Positions 15,370-25,463 of a stretch of 64,000 nt of DNA are shown here, one piece after another. The position numbers and the translations under genes were made by a program. Every line of letters begins with the position of its first letter. The stretch's first letter is position 1. The stretch comes from Enterobacter ludwigii (GTDB lineage: Bacteria > Pseudomonadota > Gammaproteobacteria > Enterobacterales > Enterobacteriaceae), in NCBI GenBank assembly GCA_023023105.1, contig CP083824.1:3348001-3412000 (forward strand), written 5' to 3'. The notes beneath the pieces were generated by a model, which was not told where the DNA came from, made no database searches, and saw nothing but the letters and a program-made list of their open reading frames with translations.

Positions 15370-17316
15370 TCATTGAAAAAATTGCCATTGCAAAATAGCG
15401 TTTTTCAGCTGCTGACAGCGCGCTTTATCCAGACTTTCAAGCGCTTGCGCTGTTTCGCTGCGGAGCTTTGCCAGCAACGCTTTTCGCCCGAGGTCATCCG
15501 CTTTCCCTGCCATCTTATCGCGCAGTGCCGGGAGAGGCGTGTCCACACTCAGCAGCAGACGCGTTAGCGCAGCGACGGAGGTTGAAAATGCCCGGTGCGC
15601 AAAGGCAAACCCGGCCAGCTCAAGCCAGTCGTCATTATTAAGGGTAGCTTCCCAGCCATCGTCCACCGGGATCTTTTCACCGTTCCAGGCCGATAACACC
15701 CGCGCATCGCGCTTCAGACGCAGTTGCGCCTGCTCACACAACTGATGCCCCACCTTGCTCAGCGGCAGCAGCGCCATTGCGGTAAAACAGCCACTGCTGG
15801 CTTCACGATGGCTACCCATCCGCACCAGCACAAAACCGCATTGCTGCCAGAAATGCCAAAGCTCATCGGTATAGCCAAAACTCACCGACAGATAATCCTC
15901 ACCGCTGGCGTTGCGAATCAGCGCCTGACCGATGCCCTCCCGCTGACGATAAGGGTGTACAGCAATACGAGTCACCCGTCTGCCTTTGAGCGTCGCCGCC
16001 AGTGGCGATCCGCCATGGGCTGCCAGAGACTGTGCCACCAGGTTCCCACGAGGACGCCGATACCCCGCCCAGACGGCGCGGCTAAGCTCGGGTGATAACC
16101 CGCCTTCATCCACCAGCCAGAGCGCTCCGGCGATATCAGAGTCTGTCTGGGCGACGGCAAAATGCTGCCCGGGAGCGTCCATCATGCGGCGTAAATCAAG
16201 CGGTGAGGTGCGATAGTGAGCCGCACAGAGTAGCTCGTAAACGCCTGTCGCAAGTGCCGGTTGGCGTTCCCATGCCTCCGGTTCCAGAGAGGTCAAACGC
16301 ACCTCGCCTTCCGGGCGGCGACCGAGAAGCGTATCGTCAAAAAGCAGTGCGCTGGCGACGACCCGCTCAAGCGGGCAGCCCGCGGCCCAGCGAATCGGTA
16401 CCGATAAGCTGAAACGCTGCAATCCGGTAAACCGGGCACAGAATTTTAATAAGAACCCTCTCCCCGTCCCCTCATAACCCTGAACCGTCGTGGTCAACAG
16501 CACGCGAGGAAACCGCAATACCAACTTTTCAAGTAGCGGGCCGGGGATCGCAGCGGCTTCATCGACAATTAACCAGTCAGCCTGCAATGAGGAGGCCAGA
16601 AGCGCATCCGGGGCCATAAAATTGAAATGCTCTCCTGCAAAACGGGCAATAACATCCGTCGCCCCCTTCGCTGGGGCGGTGACCACAGCGCTGCCCGCAA
16701 TGCGATTCAGCAACATTCCCGCCAGGGCTGACTTTCCGCGCCCGCGCGCGGCGGTGACGGCCACGATGCCAGGCGACATCCCCTCAAGCACATTGAGGAT
16801 CTCAGCCTGCTCGCGTTGCGGTCCCCCGCTGGCAGGCAGCCAGTCGGGTGCGTCGGGAAAAGGAGGAAGCGAAAAAGGGTGCCCCTGAAGCCACACAATC
16901 GCATCGGGATCGGCGGCAACGGTCCGGCAAAAATGGCGGACAAAATGCGGAGTAGCTATCGCTTCGGCGCTGTCGCTCCAGCGCAGGGAATCCTGATCGG
17001 GATGTTCAGCCCAGTGCGCGAGCGGCGGAACACGCAGCACCAGAAGACTTCCGGCGCTCAGCGTTCCGCTCAGGGCGGCAAAAGCGGCGACATCAAACCC
17101 GGCGCTGGCGTCAAAGACAGCATGCCGGAACTCGCGTCCCAGCAGGCTACTGATGGCTTTTGATGGCTGTTCGTCCAGCCACACCCAGTCTCCAGGTAAC
17201 GTCTCTCGCAGAGCCGCAGCCTGCGATAATGTCCATTGCTCATCACCGCTCAGCACCACCAGCCGACGTTGACCAGTGCGCTCAAGCTCGCCGATCAGCT
17301 GTTCAAACGACGCCAT
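15370..17316 (-). CDS. tmcA: tRNA(Met) cytidine acetyltransferase TmcA
   Basis: A 648-residue enzyme that makes N4-acetylcytidine at the wobble position of elongator tRNA-Met, using acetyl-CoA and ATP (or GTP). Order of parts: N-terminal DUF1726-like region; an RNA-helicase-like ATPase with Walker A at residues 189-197 (AARGRGKSA) and Walker B DEAA at 252-255; then a GNAT acetyltransferase domain near residues 370-490 (RIAVHPYRQREGIGQALI) and a C-terminal tail. It is about 23 residues shorter than E. coli TmcA (671) with no motif missing. Its ATG overlaps the ypfJ stop by one base (TAATG), pointing to translational coupling. Confidence 0.96.
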   Translation of the reverse strand: MASFEQLIGELERTGQRRLVVLSGDEQWTLSQAAALRETLPGDWVWLDEQPSKAISSLLGREFRHAVFDASAGFDVAAFAALSGTLSAGSLLVLRVPPLAHWAEHPDQDSLRWSDSAEAIATPHFVRHFCRTVAADPDAIVWLQGHPFSLPPFPDAPDWLPASGGPQREQAEILNVLEGMSPGIVAVTAARGRGKSALAGMLLNRIAGSAVVTAPAKGATDVIARFAGEHFNFMAPDALLASSLQADWLIVDEAAAIPGPLLEKLVLRFPRVLLTTTVQGYEGTGRGFLLKFCARFTGLQRFSLSVPIRWAAGCPLERVVASALLFDDTLLGRRPEGEVRLTSLEPEAWERQPALATGVYELLCAAHYRTSPLDLRRMMDAPGQHFAVAQTDSDIAGALWLVDEGGLSPELSRAVWAGYRRPRGNLVAQSLAAHGGSPLAATLKGRRVTRIAVHPYRQREGIGQALIRNASGEDYLSVSFGYTDELWHFWQQCGFVLVRMGSHREASSGCFTAMALLPLSKVGHQLCEQAQLRLKRDARVLSAWNGEKIPVDDGWEATLNNDDWLELAGFAFAHRAFSTSVAALTRLLLSVDTPLPALRDKMAGKADDLGRKALLAKLRSETAQALESLDKARCQQLKNAILQWQFFQ

Positions 17317-18185
17317 TACATCGCTTTGCCGAAGGTATTACACTGCGCCGGATCGCCGCTGTCGAAACCGCGTTTAAACCAGCTGTAACGTTGTTGCGAT
17401 GTACCGTGAGTGAAACTGTCCGGCACCACGCGCCCCTGGCTCTGTTGCTGAAGACGGTCATCGCCGATAGCCTGCGCGGCGTTCAGCGCCTCTTCAAGAT
17501 CGCCGGACTCCAGAACACCCTGCTGCTGCATGCTGTGGCCCCAGACGCCGGCAAAGCAGTCCGCCTGAAGCTCCATTTTTACCGAAAGGCGGTTAACTTC
17601 AGCCTGCGAAGCATTTTGCTGAAGCTGACGCACTTTTGGCTCAATCCCCAGCAGCTTTTGCACGTGATGGCCGACCTCATGCGCAATCACGTAGCCCTGG
17701 GCAAAATCACCGTCAGCGCCAAGCTTGCGCTTCATGTCATCGTAAAAAGAGAGATCGATATAAACTGTGCCATCTGCCGGGCAGTAGAACGGCCCCATCA
17801 CAGATTGACCGGTACCGCATCCGGTGCGGGTTGCACCGCGGTACATCACCAGCTTCGGTTGCTGGTAGGAACGCCCCATCTTCTCGAACAACTGACCCCA
17901 GGTGTCTTCTGTTGTGGCGAGGATAACAGAGGTAAATTTGGCCGCTTCATCTTCATTTGGGCTGATGGAGCGCTGAGAATGTTGCTGCTGTTGCAACGGC
18001 TGACCAGTCATCAAACCGGTGAGATCGACCCCGTAATACCCCGCGACCAGCACCACAATCAGCAGAATGATCCCACCCTTCCCGCTGGGTAACCGGAAGC
18101 CGGGCCCGCCCATGGAAGGACCGCCACCGCCATCACTGCGTCTGTCTTCTACATTGTCACTTTCACGACGCCCTTGCCAGCGCAT
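17316..18185 (-). CDS. ypfJ: YpfJ, neutral zinc metallopeptidase family
   Basis: A 289-residue protein (E. coli YpfJ 287). A glycine-rich cytoplasmic N-terminus is followed by one TM segment (about residues 38-54) and a periplasmic domain holding a zinc-peptidase HEXXH motif, His169-Glu170-x-x-His173 (AHEVGHH). [13 protein letters not shown] contains the probable third ligand. Family PF04228; the substrate is unknown. The start [16 protein letters not shown] is chosen over the frame start two codons earlier because it matches E. coli. It heads the ypfJ-tmcA-ypfH run of genes. Confidence 0.94.
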   Translation of the reverse strand: MRWQGRRESDNVEDRRSDGGGGPSMGGPGFRLPSGKGGIILLIVVLVAGYYGVDLTGLMTGQPLQQQQHSQRSISPNEDEAAKFTSVILATTEDTWGQLFEKMGRSYQQPKLVMYRGATRTGCGTGQSVMGPFYCPADGTVYIDLSFYDDMKRKLGADGDFAQGYVIAHEVGHHVQKLLGIEPKVRQLQQNASQAEVNRLSVKMELQADCFAGVWGHSMQQQGVLESGDLEEALNAAQAIGDDRLQQQSQGRVVPDSFTHGTSQQRYSWFKRGFDSGDPAQCNTFGKAM

Positions 18186-18305
18186 AACCACCTCGAACTA
18201 TTCCATTAATAATAGCTATGATCGTAGGCGGTTAACGGCAAGATTACCATAGGAAACAAAGGTAAGACGCCAAAGGATGCGAACATCCTTTGGCAACTGA
18301 GGGAG

Positions 18306-19019
18306 TTAGTCGAGCTTAACGCCTAAACGGTGAGCAACGGCTTCGTACGCTTCAATCAGGCCACCCAGGCTCTGACGGAAACGGTCTTTGTCCATTTTAT
18401 CCAGAGTTTCTTTATCCCACAGACGGCTGCCGTCTGGTGAGAATTCGTCGCCCAGGACAACTTCACCTTTGAACAGGCCAAACTCCAGCTTGAAGTCAAC
18501 GAGGATCAGGCCCGCGTCATCAAACAGTTTTTTCAGCACGTCGTTGGCTTTGTAGGTCAGCTCTTTCATACGCGCCAGGTTCTCTTTATTCACCCAGCCG
18601 AAGGTTTCGCAGTAAGAATCATTGACCATCGGATCGTGCATGGCATCATTTTTCAGGAACAGGTCGAACAGCGGTGGATTCAGCTCGATACCTTCTTCAA
18701 TGCCCAGACGCTTCACCAGGGAGCCCGCGGCACGGTTACGAACGACGCACTCAACCGGAACCATATCCAGCTTTTTCACCAGACATTCCGTATCGGACAG
18801 CAACGCTTCCATCTGAGTCGGGATACCCGCTTCGGCCAGCTTAGTCATAATGAAGTGGTTGAACTTGTTGTTCACCATGCCTTTACGATCGAACTGCTCA
18901 ATGCGTGCGCCATCCCCTGCTGACGTATCATTGCGGAACTCGAGCACCAACAGATCCGGGTTTTCCGTGCTGTATACGGTCTTCGCTTTGCCACGATACA
19001 ACTCAGCTTGCTTCTGCAT
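18306..19019 (-). CDS. purC: SAICAR synthetase PurC
   Basis: The 237 residues match E. coli PurC. The enzyme joins CAIR and aspartate with ATP to give SAICAR in de novo purine synthesis. The glycine-rich nucleotide loop [11 protein letters not shown] and the [16 protein letters not shown] region ([12 protein letters not shown]) are visible. Two nearby ATGs are possible: AGGAG is only 2 bases from the first and 8 from the second, so the second ([10 protein letters not shown]) is chosen. A PurR box lies 53 bp upstream. It is the last gene of the dapA-bamC-purC line but is separated from bamC by a terminator. Confidence 0.97.
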   Translation of the reverse strand: MQKQAELYRGKAKTVYSTENPDLLVLEFRNDTSAGDGARIEQFDRKGMVNNKFNHFIMTKLAEAGIPTQMEALLSDTECLVKKLDMVPVECVVRNRAAGSLVKRLGIEEGIELNPPLFDLFLKNDAMHDPMVNDSYCETFGWVNKENLARMKELTYKANDVLKKLFDDAGLILVDFKLEFGLFKGEVVLGDEFSPDGSRLWDKETLDKMDKDRFRQSLGGLIEAYEAVAHRLGVKLD

Positions 19020-19071
19020 CTTCATTACTCCTGGTGTGATGATTTGTGTTCAAAACTGGGGATATTATGCC

Positions 19072-19087
19072 ACGCACACGTTTGCGT
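19072..19087 (-). promoter_or_regulatory. PurR operator of purC
   Basis: ACGCACACGTTTGCGT differs from the PurR consensus ACGCAAACGTTTGCGT at one position and lies upstream of purC. PurR with hypoxanthine or guanine represses purC in E. coli. Confidence 0.88.
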
Positions 19088-19094
19088 AGCACTA

Positions 19095-19123
19095 AAATAA
19101 AAAGGGCTGGATTAACCAGCCCT
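19095..19123 (-). terminator. Terminator after bamC
   Basis: On the minus strand an 8-bp stem (AGGGCTGG / CCAGCCCT, 5-base loop) is followed by TTTTTATTTT, 5 bp past the bamC stop. It separates dapA-bamC from purC. Confidence 0.9.
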
Positions 19124-19128
19124 CATAT

Positions 19129-20163
19129 TTATTTGCTGAATGCCGCCTGGAAGACAGCGACCAGCGCATCGTTCTGCGACTGGGTCAGCGTGTGACCTTT
19201 CGGATCGATAAACTGCAGACTACTGCGGTTATCAAGGTCGCCTACCTGAATCTTGTAGTCACCGGAGGCAAGCTGAGGATCTTTAGCGCCCAGTTCCTGC
19301 CACGCGCTGTCAGACAGCGGCTTATACGTTGCCGTGATGCTGCCGGTTGAACGCGTGCTGTCGGTCACTTTCATGCCCACTTTTTCCAGCGTCGCTGGCA
19401 GGCGCTGCCAGGTCTGGTTAAACGGTGCACGAACGACCAGCATTGGCAGACCGGTATCATCCGCACCGCTCTGAACGTCGAACGTCACGCCGTTGCGGCT
19501 CTGCGCTGCGTTGGCGGCATCAGTCGCGGTCTTATCCAGACCCGCAGCAATCACGTTCAGCATTTCGGTGCTGTAACGCTGCAGGGAGGATGCATCTGCA
19601 ACCGGTTTGCCCGCCTGTTCCAGGTTCAACAGCTTAACGTTAACCGCCTGCTGATAACCTTGTGGTTTAACGGAGACTTGATAGCGACCACGGTACTGCT
19701 GATCTTCATCCAGACGGTTCCATTCGATCCAGTCGGTGGTTAACGTCTGGCTGGCGTCATCACGTTTATCAATGGTGTAGTTCTTCGACTGAATGACGCT
19801 CACCACCTGCGGCCACAGGGTGCTACCGCGCGCGCTCTCAACCATCAGAGACGCCGTATCACCCGTGAACTGAGTACGCGCCCCGTTTACCAGCGCCAGA
19901 GGCTGTGCTGGTGGACGAATATCAAGCGCTTTACCGACCAGGCCGCTGCCGTTGGTCACGGGGATATTATAATCGCCGTTTTGAATCGGCAGGATCATAC
20001 CAGCCGGTGCGTGAAGTTCAGCAAGCGGGGTCGCATCCAGATAGGATTCATCACCGCTCACCTGGCGCTTGTAGCGCGAGTCTGAACTACAGGCAGCGAG
20101 CAGCATAACAAGCGAAACACTCGCAACCTTCGCCAGGCGCGACTTCTGTACTGAATAAGCCAT
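19129..20163 (-). CDS. bamC: Outer-membrane assembly lipoprotein BamC
   Basis: A 344-residue lipoprotein of the BAM complex, which inserts beta-barrel proteins into the outer membrane. The lipobox LLAAC puts the lipidated cysteine at residue 25. The unstructured N-terminal part that binds BamD ([15 protein letters not shown]) and two helix-grip domains are present. The ATG start has AGGGAG 6 bases upstream; a TTG codon just before it is rejected. It follows dapA by 16 bp, the usual dapA-bamC operon. Confidence 0.96.
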   Translation of the reverse strand: MAYSVQKSRLAKVASVSLVMLLAACSSDSRYKRQVSGDESYLDATPLAELHAPAGMILPIQNGDYNIPVTNGSGLVGKALDIRPPAQPLALVNGARTQFTGDTASLMVESARGSTLWPQVVSVIQSKNYTIDKRDDASQTLTTDWIEWNRLDEDQQYRGRYQVSVKPQGYQQAVNVKLLNLEQAGKPVADASSLQRYSTEMLNVIAAGLDKTATDAANAAQSRNGVTFDVQSGADDTGLPMLVVRAPFNQTWQRLPATLEKVGMKVTDSTRSTGSITATYKPLSDSAWQELGAKDPQLASGDYKIQVGDLDNRSSLQFIDPKGHTLTQSQNDALVAVFQAAFSK

Positions 20164-20179
20164 CAAATCTCCCTAAACT

Positions 20180-21058
20180 TTACAGCAAACCGGCATGCTT
20201 CAGCGCTGCCTTAACGATTTCACGACCGTGGTCGGTAATCGGTGTCATTGGCAGACGCAGCGTATCGGTTGCTACAAGTCCCAACTCCTTACATGCCCAT
20301 TTCACAGGGATCGGATTGGGTTCGACAAATAATTTATTGTGCAACGGCATCAGACGCTGATTAATGACACGCGCTTCATCAAAGTGACCCGCTGCTGCCA
20401 GTTTGCACATTTCAGCCATATCGCGCGCCGCAACGTTTGCCGTTACGGAGATCACGCCATGACCACCGAGCTGCATAAAGTCCAGCGCGGTCGCATCATC
20501 ACCACTCAACAGGATAAAGTCGTCTGAAACCAGCTCTTTGATCTGATGAACGCGGCTTAAGTTCCCTGTCGCCTCTTTAATACCGATAATATTTTTTACT
20601 TCCGCGAGACGACCGACGGTTTCCGGCAGCATATCGCAGCCAGTACGGGACGGTACATTATACAGAATTTGTGGCAAGTCAGTATGTTCAGCGATGGCTT
20701 TGAAGTGCTGGAACAAACCTTCCTGAGTAGGACGGTTGTAGTAAGGGGTTACCGTCAGACAGCCCACAATGCCGCTGTCATTAAAACGTTTGGTCAGACT
20801 GATAGCTTCTGCGGTTGCATTAGCTCCTGTCCCCGCGATGACAGGAATACGTCCGTCAGCCAGCTCCAGGGTCAGCATGACCACATCGCCGTGCTCTTCG
20901 TGGCTCAGCGTTGCAGATTCACCGGTAGTCCCTACCGAAACGATCGCCGAGGTTCCATTGGCGACATGGTAATCAATCAGCTTCTTCATGCTTGACCGGC
21001 AGACATTACCTTTTTCATCCATCGGTGTTACAAGCGCGACAATACTTCCCGTGAACAT
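20180..21058 (-). CDS. dapA: 4-Hydroxy-tetrahydrodipicolinate synthase DapA
   Basis: A 292-residue class I aldolase-type TIM barrel, identical in length to E. coli DapA. It condenses pyruvate with aspartate semialdehyde, the first committed step to diaminopimelate and lysine. The Schiff-base Lys161 (GIKEATG), Tyr133, Thr44 and Tyr107 are all present, as is Arg138 in PSRTG. It is divergent from gcvR with about 145 bp between and is the promoter-proximal gene of dapA-bamC. Confidence 0.97.
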   Translation of the reverse strand: MFTGSIVALVTPMDEKGNVCRSSMKKLIDYHVANGTSAIVSVGTTGESATLSHEEHGDVVMLTLELADGRIPVIAGTGANATAEAISLTKRFNDSGIVGCLTVTPYYNRPTQEGLFQHFKAIAEHTDLPQILYNVPSRTGCDMLPETVGRLAEVKNIIGIKEATGNLSRVHQIKELVSDDFILLSGDDATALDFMQLGGHGVISVTANVAARDMAEMCKLAAAGHFDEARVINQRLMPLHNKLFVEPNPIPVKWACKELGLVATDTLRLPMTPITDHGREIVKAALKHAGLL

Positions 21059-21203
21059 GAGCCATCCTCTGTGCGAACAAGAGTCTCAATGGTACGTTTG
21101 GAACTGTAATAAAAGCAAGCGACCTGAGGCCCTCAGGCGGTTGTATGCATGTTTTTTTTATGCTTTCCTTAGGAAGACTTAACCATGCAAAGGAAGAACA
21201 GGT

Positions 21204-21773
21204 TTGACAACCTCATCACAACATTACCTGGTTATCACTGCGCTGGGTGCCGACAGGCCGGGTATCGTGAACACCATCACCCGTCACGTGAGCAGTTGCG
21301 GCTGTAATATCGAAGACAGCCGCCTGGCGATGCTGGGCGAAGAGTTCACGTTTATTATGCTGCTGTCCGGAACATGGAATGCGATTACGCTTATCGAATC
21401 TACCCTGCCACTGAAAGGTGCGGAGCTGGATTTGCTGATCGTGATGAAACGTACCACCGCGCGCCCGCGTCCGGCCATGCCGGCGACCGTCTGGGTGCAG
21501 GTTGAAGTCCCTGATTCCCCCCATCTGATTGAGCGCTTTACCGCGCTGTTTGACAGCCATCAGATGAACATCGCTGAGCTCGTTTCCCGTACACAACCGG
21601 GCGACGAAAGCGCCGTTCCCACGCTCTTTATTCAAATTACCGCACACAGCCCTGCCTCACAGGATGCGTCAAATATCGAGCAAGCGTTCAAAGCCCTCTG
21701 TACAGAATTAAACGCGCAGGGCAGTATAAGCGTCGTCAATTATTCGCAGCACGAACAGGATGGAGTTGAGTAA
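21204..21773 (+). CDS. gcvR: Glycine cleavage system regulator GcvR
   Basis: A 189-residue protein with two ACT domains (residues about 6-80 and 93-175). GcvR binds GcvA and, without glycine, keeps the gcvTHP operon repressed. The N-terminus (SSQHYLVITALGADRPG) fits E. coli only from the TTG codon at 21204, preceded by AAGGAAG; there is no ATG or GTG nearby, so a TTG start is accepted. The stop overlaps the bcp start by one base (TAATG), showing translational coupling. Confidence 0.94.
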   Translation: MTTSSQHYLVITALGADRPGIVNTITRHVSSCGCNIEDSRLAMLGEEFTFIMLLSGTWNAITLIESTLPLKGAELDLLIVMKRTTARPRPAMPATVWVQVEVPDSPHLIERFTALFDSHQMNIAELVSRTQPGDESAVPTLFIQITAHSPASQDASNIEQAFKALCTELNAQGSISVVNYSQHEQDGVE

Positions 21774-22243
21774 TGAATCCACTGAAAGCCGGTGATATCG
21801 CACCGAAATTTAGCTTACCGGATCAAGACGGCGAGCAAGTAAATTTGACCGACTTCCAGGGACAGCGTGTTCTGGTCTATTTCTACCCGAAAGCCATGAC
21901 CCCCGGCTGCACCGTACAGGCCTGCGGCTTACGCGACAACATGGACGAGTTGAAAAAAGTCGGCGTGGAAGTGCTGGGCATCAGCACCGATAAACCAGAA
22001 AAACTGTCACGATTTGCCGAGAAAGAGCTGCTGAACTTCACGCTGCTTTCTGACGAAGACCATCAGGTGTGCGAGCAGTTCGGCGTCTGGGGCGAGAAGA
22101 CATTTATGGGTAAAACCTACGACGGCATTCACCGCATCAGCTTCCTGATTGACGCTGACGGTAAAGTTGAACATGTGTTTGATGACTTCAAAACCAGCAA
22201 TCACCACGATGTGGTATTGAACTGGCTGAAACAAAGTGCCTGA
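21773..22243 (+). CDS. bcp: Thiol peroxidase Bcp (peroxiredoxin Q)
   Basis: A 156-residue peroxiredoxin that reduces peroxides with thioredoxin as donor. The peroxidatic Cys46 and resolving Cys51 are in TPGCTVQAC, the atypical 2-Cys pattern of BCP/PrxQ. It is coupled to gcvR by a one-base overlap and followed by a strong terminator. In E. coli K-12 the hyf operon follows; here perM is next. Confidence 0.97.
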   Translation: MNPLKAGDIAPKFSLPDQDGEQVNLTDFQGQRVLVYFYPKAMTPGCTVQACGLRDNMDELKKVGVEVLGISTDKPEKLSRFAEKELLNFTLLSDEDHQVCEQFGVWGEKTFMGKTYDGIHRISFLIDADGKVEHVFDDFKTSNHHDVVLNWLKQSA

Positions 22244-22251
22244 TAAACAGC

Positions 22252-22277
22252 AAAACGGCAACCCAGGTTGCCGTTTT
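22252..22277 (+). terminator. Terminator after bcp
   Basis: An 11-bp perfect stem (AAAACGGCAAC / GTTGCCGTTTT) with a CCAG loop and a T run, 9 bp after the bcp stop. Confidence 0.93.
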
Positions 22278-22288
22278 TAGTGTTTACG

Positions 22289-22319
22289 CCCTCTCCCGTG
22301 GGAGAGGGTCGGGGTGAGG
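22289..22319. repeat. CCCTCTCCC-type intergenic repeat, copy 1
   Basis: A perfect 9-bp inverted repeat (CCCTCTCCC - GT - GGGAGAGGG) followed by TCGGGGTGAGG, between the convergent bcp and perM. The same element, with small changes, is at 53965-53998. Repeats of this design are scattered between genes in many gammaproteobacteria; function unknown. Confidence 0.85.
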
Positions 22320-22338
22320 CCATCAGGCCGCACAAAAA

Positions 22339-23403
22339 CTACTTGTCTTCTACCGCCGGCACATCCGGCCAGGCGTGAACCACGGCCTTAATCAGTGTTG
22401 CCAGCGGAATGGCAAAGAACACGCCCCAGAATCCCCACAACCCACCAAAAATCACCACGGATAAGATAATCACCAGCGGATGCAGGTTCACCGCCTCTGA
22501 GAACAGTACCGGCACCAGCAGATTACCGTCCAGCCCCTGAATAATCAGATACACCGCGAAGCAGCTCCAGAACTCAGTTCCGAGGCCAAACTGGAACAGC
22601 GCGACGCCCACAACCGGAATGGTCACCACAAACGCACCGATATACGGAATAAGGACTGAGAGGCCCACCAGCACCGCCAGCAGCAGCGAGTAGTTCAGGC
22701 CGAAGATCAGGAAACCAATCCACGTCGCGACCCCGACCACAATCATCTCCAGCACTTTGCCGCGAATGTAGTTGGTGATCTGCTGGTTCATCTCTTCCCA
22801 GACCTGCCCTGCCAGCCCGCGATTACGCGGCAAAATGCGCCTGACGGCGTTCAGCATCTGCTCTTTATCTTTGACCAGGAAGAACACCATTAGCGGGACG
22901 AGCACGAGGTAAACCGCCAGCGTCAGCAGGCCGACCAGGGAGGCCAGAGAGTATTTCACCACCGAATCGCCCATGGTCATGATGCGGGCGCGCATATTTT
23001 CGGCCATCGCGTCGATAATCCCGGCATCCATCAGGGCTGGATAGCGACGCGGTAGCGTGGCGGCAAAATCAGAAAGTTTATTCAACATGCCCGGCATATC
23101 GCGGATCAGGTTAATTCCCTGCTGCCAGGCAACCGGCATGACAACAAACGCCATCAGCAGCAGAATGCCGACAAACAACACCAGTACGATACTGGTCGCC
23201 CAGCGACGGGAACAGCCGATATGTTCCAGCCGTGCCGTTGGCCATTCCAACAGATACGCCAGCACAATCGCCACCAGCAGGGGGGCGAGAAGACCGCTGA
23301 AGAAGAACAGAATGCCAAATCCGGCGACCAGAATAACCAACAAAGCAATGGCTTCCGGGTCGCTGAACCGACGCCGATACCACTGCATTAACATTTCGAG
23401 CAT
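22339..23403 (-). CDS. perM: PerM, AI-2E-type membrane transporter
   Basis: A 354-residue inner-membrane protein with about eight hydrophobic segments, of the AI-2E exporter family. It matches E. coli PerM (353) nearly end to end (MLEMLMQWYRRRFSDPEAIA at the start, FGGLWGFWGVFFAIPLATL near the end). The E. coli protein is called a putative permease; its substrate is not established. It is divergent from bepA. Confidence 0.95.
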   Translation of the reverse strand: MLEMLMQWYRRRFSDPEAIALLVILVAGFGILFFFSGLLAPLLVAIVLAYLLEWPTARLEHIGCSRRWATSIVLVLFVGILLLMAFVVMPVAWQQGINLIRDMPGMLNKLSDFAATLPRRYPALMDAGIIDAMAENMRARIMTMGDSVVKYSLASLVGLLTLAVYLVLVPLMVFFLVKDKEQMLNAVRRILPRNRGLAGQVWEEMNQQITNYIRGKVLEMIVVGVATWIGFLIFGLNYSLLLAVLVGLSVLIPYIGAFVVTIPVVGVALFQFGLGTEFWSCFAVYLIIQGLDGNLLVPVLFSEAVNLHPLVIILSVVIFGGLWGFWGVFFAIPLATLIKAVVHAWPDVPAVEDK

Positions 23404-23624
23404 ACAACCCTTCCCTGAATCGAATGGCGGGAGTGAGAATGTGAATTGTATCTAACTGTCACAAAAAAGACTTTCGCTTTTTGTCTCTCTGTCACGAATC
23501 GCAAAAGCCTGATGAATGGGATTTTCTTCATGCTGCAACACGGCTACACTCGCAAGGCAACAGAGATGAACGATATGCCGGTTCATCGGTCAAATTAGCA
23601 CAACCAACATACAGGACCGTGGTT

Positions 23625-25088
23625 ATGTTCAGGCAGTTGAAAAAAACACTGGTTGCGACACTGATTGCCGCATTGACGGTCGGTCAGGTGTTGCCCGCTT
23701 TTGCCGACTCGTCCGATTCATTGCCGGACATGGGCACCACAGCAGGAAGCACGCTCTCCATTGGGCAAGAGATGCAAATGGGCGATTACTACGTTCGCCA
23801 GTTGCGCGGTAGCGCCCCCCTCATCAATGACCCGTTACTTGTTCAGTACATCAACGGTCTGGGGATGCGTCTTGTTGCGCATGCCGACTCGGTAAAAACG
23901 CCCTTTCACTTCTACTTAATCAATAATGACGAAATCAACGCCTTCGCCTTCTTTGGCGGCAACGTGGTGCTGCATTCGGCATTATTCCGTTACTCCGATA
24001 ACGAAAGTCAGCTGGCTTCCGTTATGGCGCACGAAATTTCGCACGTCACCCAGCGCCACCTGGCGCGAGCGATGGAAGACCAGAAACGTAACGCCCCGCT
24101 GACCTGGGTTGGAGCGCTGGGTTCTATTTTGCTGGCAATGGCCAGCCCGCAGGCCGGGATGGCGGCATTAACCGGTACTCTGGCGGGAACGCGGCAGGGG
24201 ATGATTAGCTTTACACAACAAAACGAACAGGAAGCGGACCGCATCGGGATTCAGGTGCTGCAACGTTCTGGCTTTGACCCTCAGGCCATGCCGAGCTTCC
24301 TGGAAAAACTGCTCGATCAGGCGCGTTATTCTTCCCGTCCACCAGAAATTCTGCTCACCCACCCCTTACCGGAAAGTCGCCTGTCAGATGCGCGTAACCG
24401 TGCCAACCAGATGCGCCCGGTCGTGGTCCAGTCGTCGCAGGATTTCTACATGGCGAAAGTGAGAACGCTGGGGATGTACAATTCCGGGCGCAACCAGCTC
24501 ACCAGCGATCTGCTGGACTCCCTGGCGAAAGGCAACGTGCGAGAAAAGAATGCCGCGCAGTATGGTCAGGCACTACAGGCGATGGAAGCCAGCAAATACG
24601 ACGAGGCGCGTAAAGCGCTGCAACCCCTTCTGGCCGCCGACCCGAATAACCCGTGGTATCTCGATCTCTCGACGGATATCGATCTGGGGCAGAAGAAAAC
24701 CACCGATGCCATTAATCGCCTGAAAGGGGCGAAGGACGTCCGTACCAACCCGGTGCTGCAGCTTAACCTGGCGAACGCTTACTTACAGGGTGGTCAACCT
24801 GCTGAAGCGGCGACCATTCTGAACCGCTATACCTTTAATAATAAAGACGACCAAAACGGCTGGGATCTGCTCGCTCAGGCGGAAGCCCAACTGGGCAACC
24901 GCGATCAGGAGCTGGCGGCGCGTGCCGAAGGCTTTGCCCTGGTGGGACGCCTCGACCAGGCTATTTCTGCACTCAGCAGCGCCAGCGCGCAGGTCAAACT
25001 CGGCAGCCTCCAGCAGGCCCGTTACGACGCGCGTATCGATCAGCTTCGCGGCCTGCAACAGCGCTTCAAGCCGTACGAGAAGATGTAA
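23625..25088 (+). CDS. bepA: Periplasmic chaperone/metalloprotease BepA
   Basis: The 487 residues match E. coli BepA (YfgC). It promotes LptD folding and degrades stalled outer-membrane proteins at the BAM complex. A signal peptide (residues 1-27, ending PAFA) is followed by an M48 protease domain with His136-Glu137-x-x-His140 (AHEISH) and EQEAD holding the third zinc ligand, then a C-terminal TPR domain from about residue 310. The start chosen ([13 protein letters not shown]) gives the signal peptide at once; a longer frame begins 48 codons earlier but those codons do not resemble protein. In E. coli the gene is under sigma-E; I could not place a convincing sigma-E promoter here. Confidence 0.95.
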   Translation: MFRQLKKTLVATLIAALTVGQVLPAFADSSDSLPDMGTTAGSTLSIGQEMQMGDYYVRQLRGSAPLINDPLLVQYINGLGMRLVAHADSVKTPFHFYLINNDEINAFAFFGGNVVLHSALFRYSDNESQLASVMAHEISHVTQRHLARAMEDQKRNAPLTWVGALGSILLAMASPQAGMAALTGTLAGTRQGMISFTQQNEQEADRIGIQVLQRSGFDPQAMPSFLEKLLDQARYSSRPPEILLTHPLPESRLSDARNRANQMRPVVVQSSQDFYMAKVRTLGMYNSGRNQLTSDLLDSLAKGNVREKNAAQYGQALQAMEASKYDEARKALQPLLAADPNNPWYLDLSTDIDLGQKKTTDAINRLKGAKDVRTNPVLQLNLANAYLQGGQPAEAATILNRYTFNNKDDQNGWDLLAQAEAQLGNRDQELAARAEGFALVGRLDQAISALSSASAQVKLGSLQQARYDARIDQLRGLQQRFKPYEKM

Positions 25089-25106
25089 TAAAGGAGAATT
25101 CACGTC

Positions 25107-25463
25107 ATGACAGACGCCGTAAAAATTTACCACAATCCGCGCTGCTCCAAGAGCCGCGATACCCTGAGCCTGCTGAAGTCTAACGGTATTGACCCGAAAG
25201 TGGTGCTCTATCTCGAAACACCACCGGACGCGCAGACGATCCGCCAACTGTTGCACATGCTGGGTATGGGAAGTGCAAGAGAGCTGATGCGCCAGAAAGA
25301 AGACTTGTACAAGTCGCTCAATCTGGATGACACCCGTCTCACTGAGGCCGAGCTTGTGCAGGCTATGGTTGAAAATCCTAAGCTGATCGAGCGCCCGATA
25401 GTCGTGGCAAACGGCCACGCACGCATTGGACGCCCGCCGGAAGACGTACTCGATATCCTCTAA
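25107..25463 (+). CDS. yfgD: ArsC-like reductase YfgD
   Basis: A 118-residue ArsC-family protein (E. coli YfgD 119). The reductase cysteine is Cys13 in YHNPRCSKSRDTL, followed by the family RPIVV block. Glutaredoxin-dependent arsenate reductase activity is the family role; no ars operon is nearby and the physiological substrate is not established. It follows bepA by 18 bp with AAGGAGAA upstream, so probably one transcription unit. Its stop overlaps that of the next convergent gene by 4 bp. In E. coli hda follows; here a 4.7-kb block separates them. Confidence 0.93.
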   Translation: MTDAVKIYHNPRCSKSRDTLSLLKSNGIDPKVVLYLETPPDAQTIRQLLHMLGMGSARELMRQKEDLYKSLNLDDTRLTEAELVQAMVENPKLIERPIVVANGHARIGRPPEDVLDIL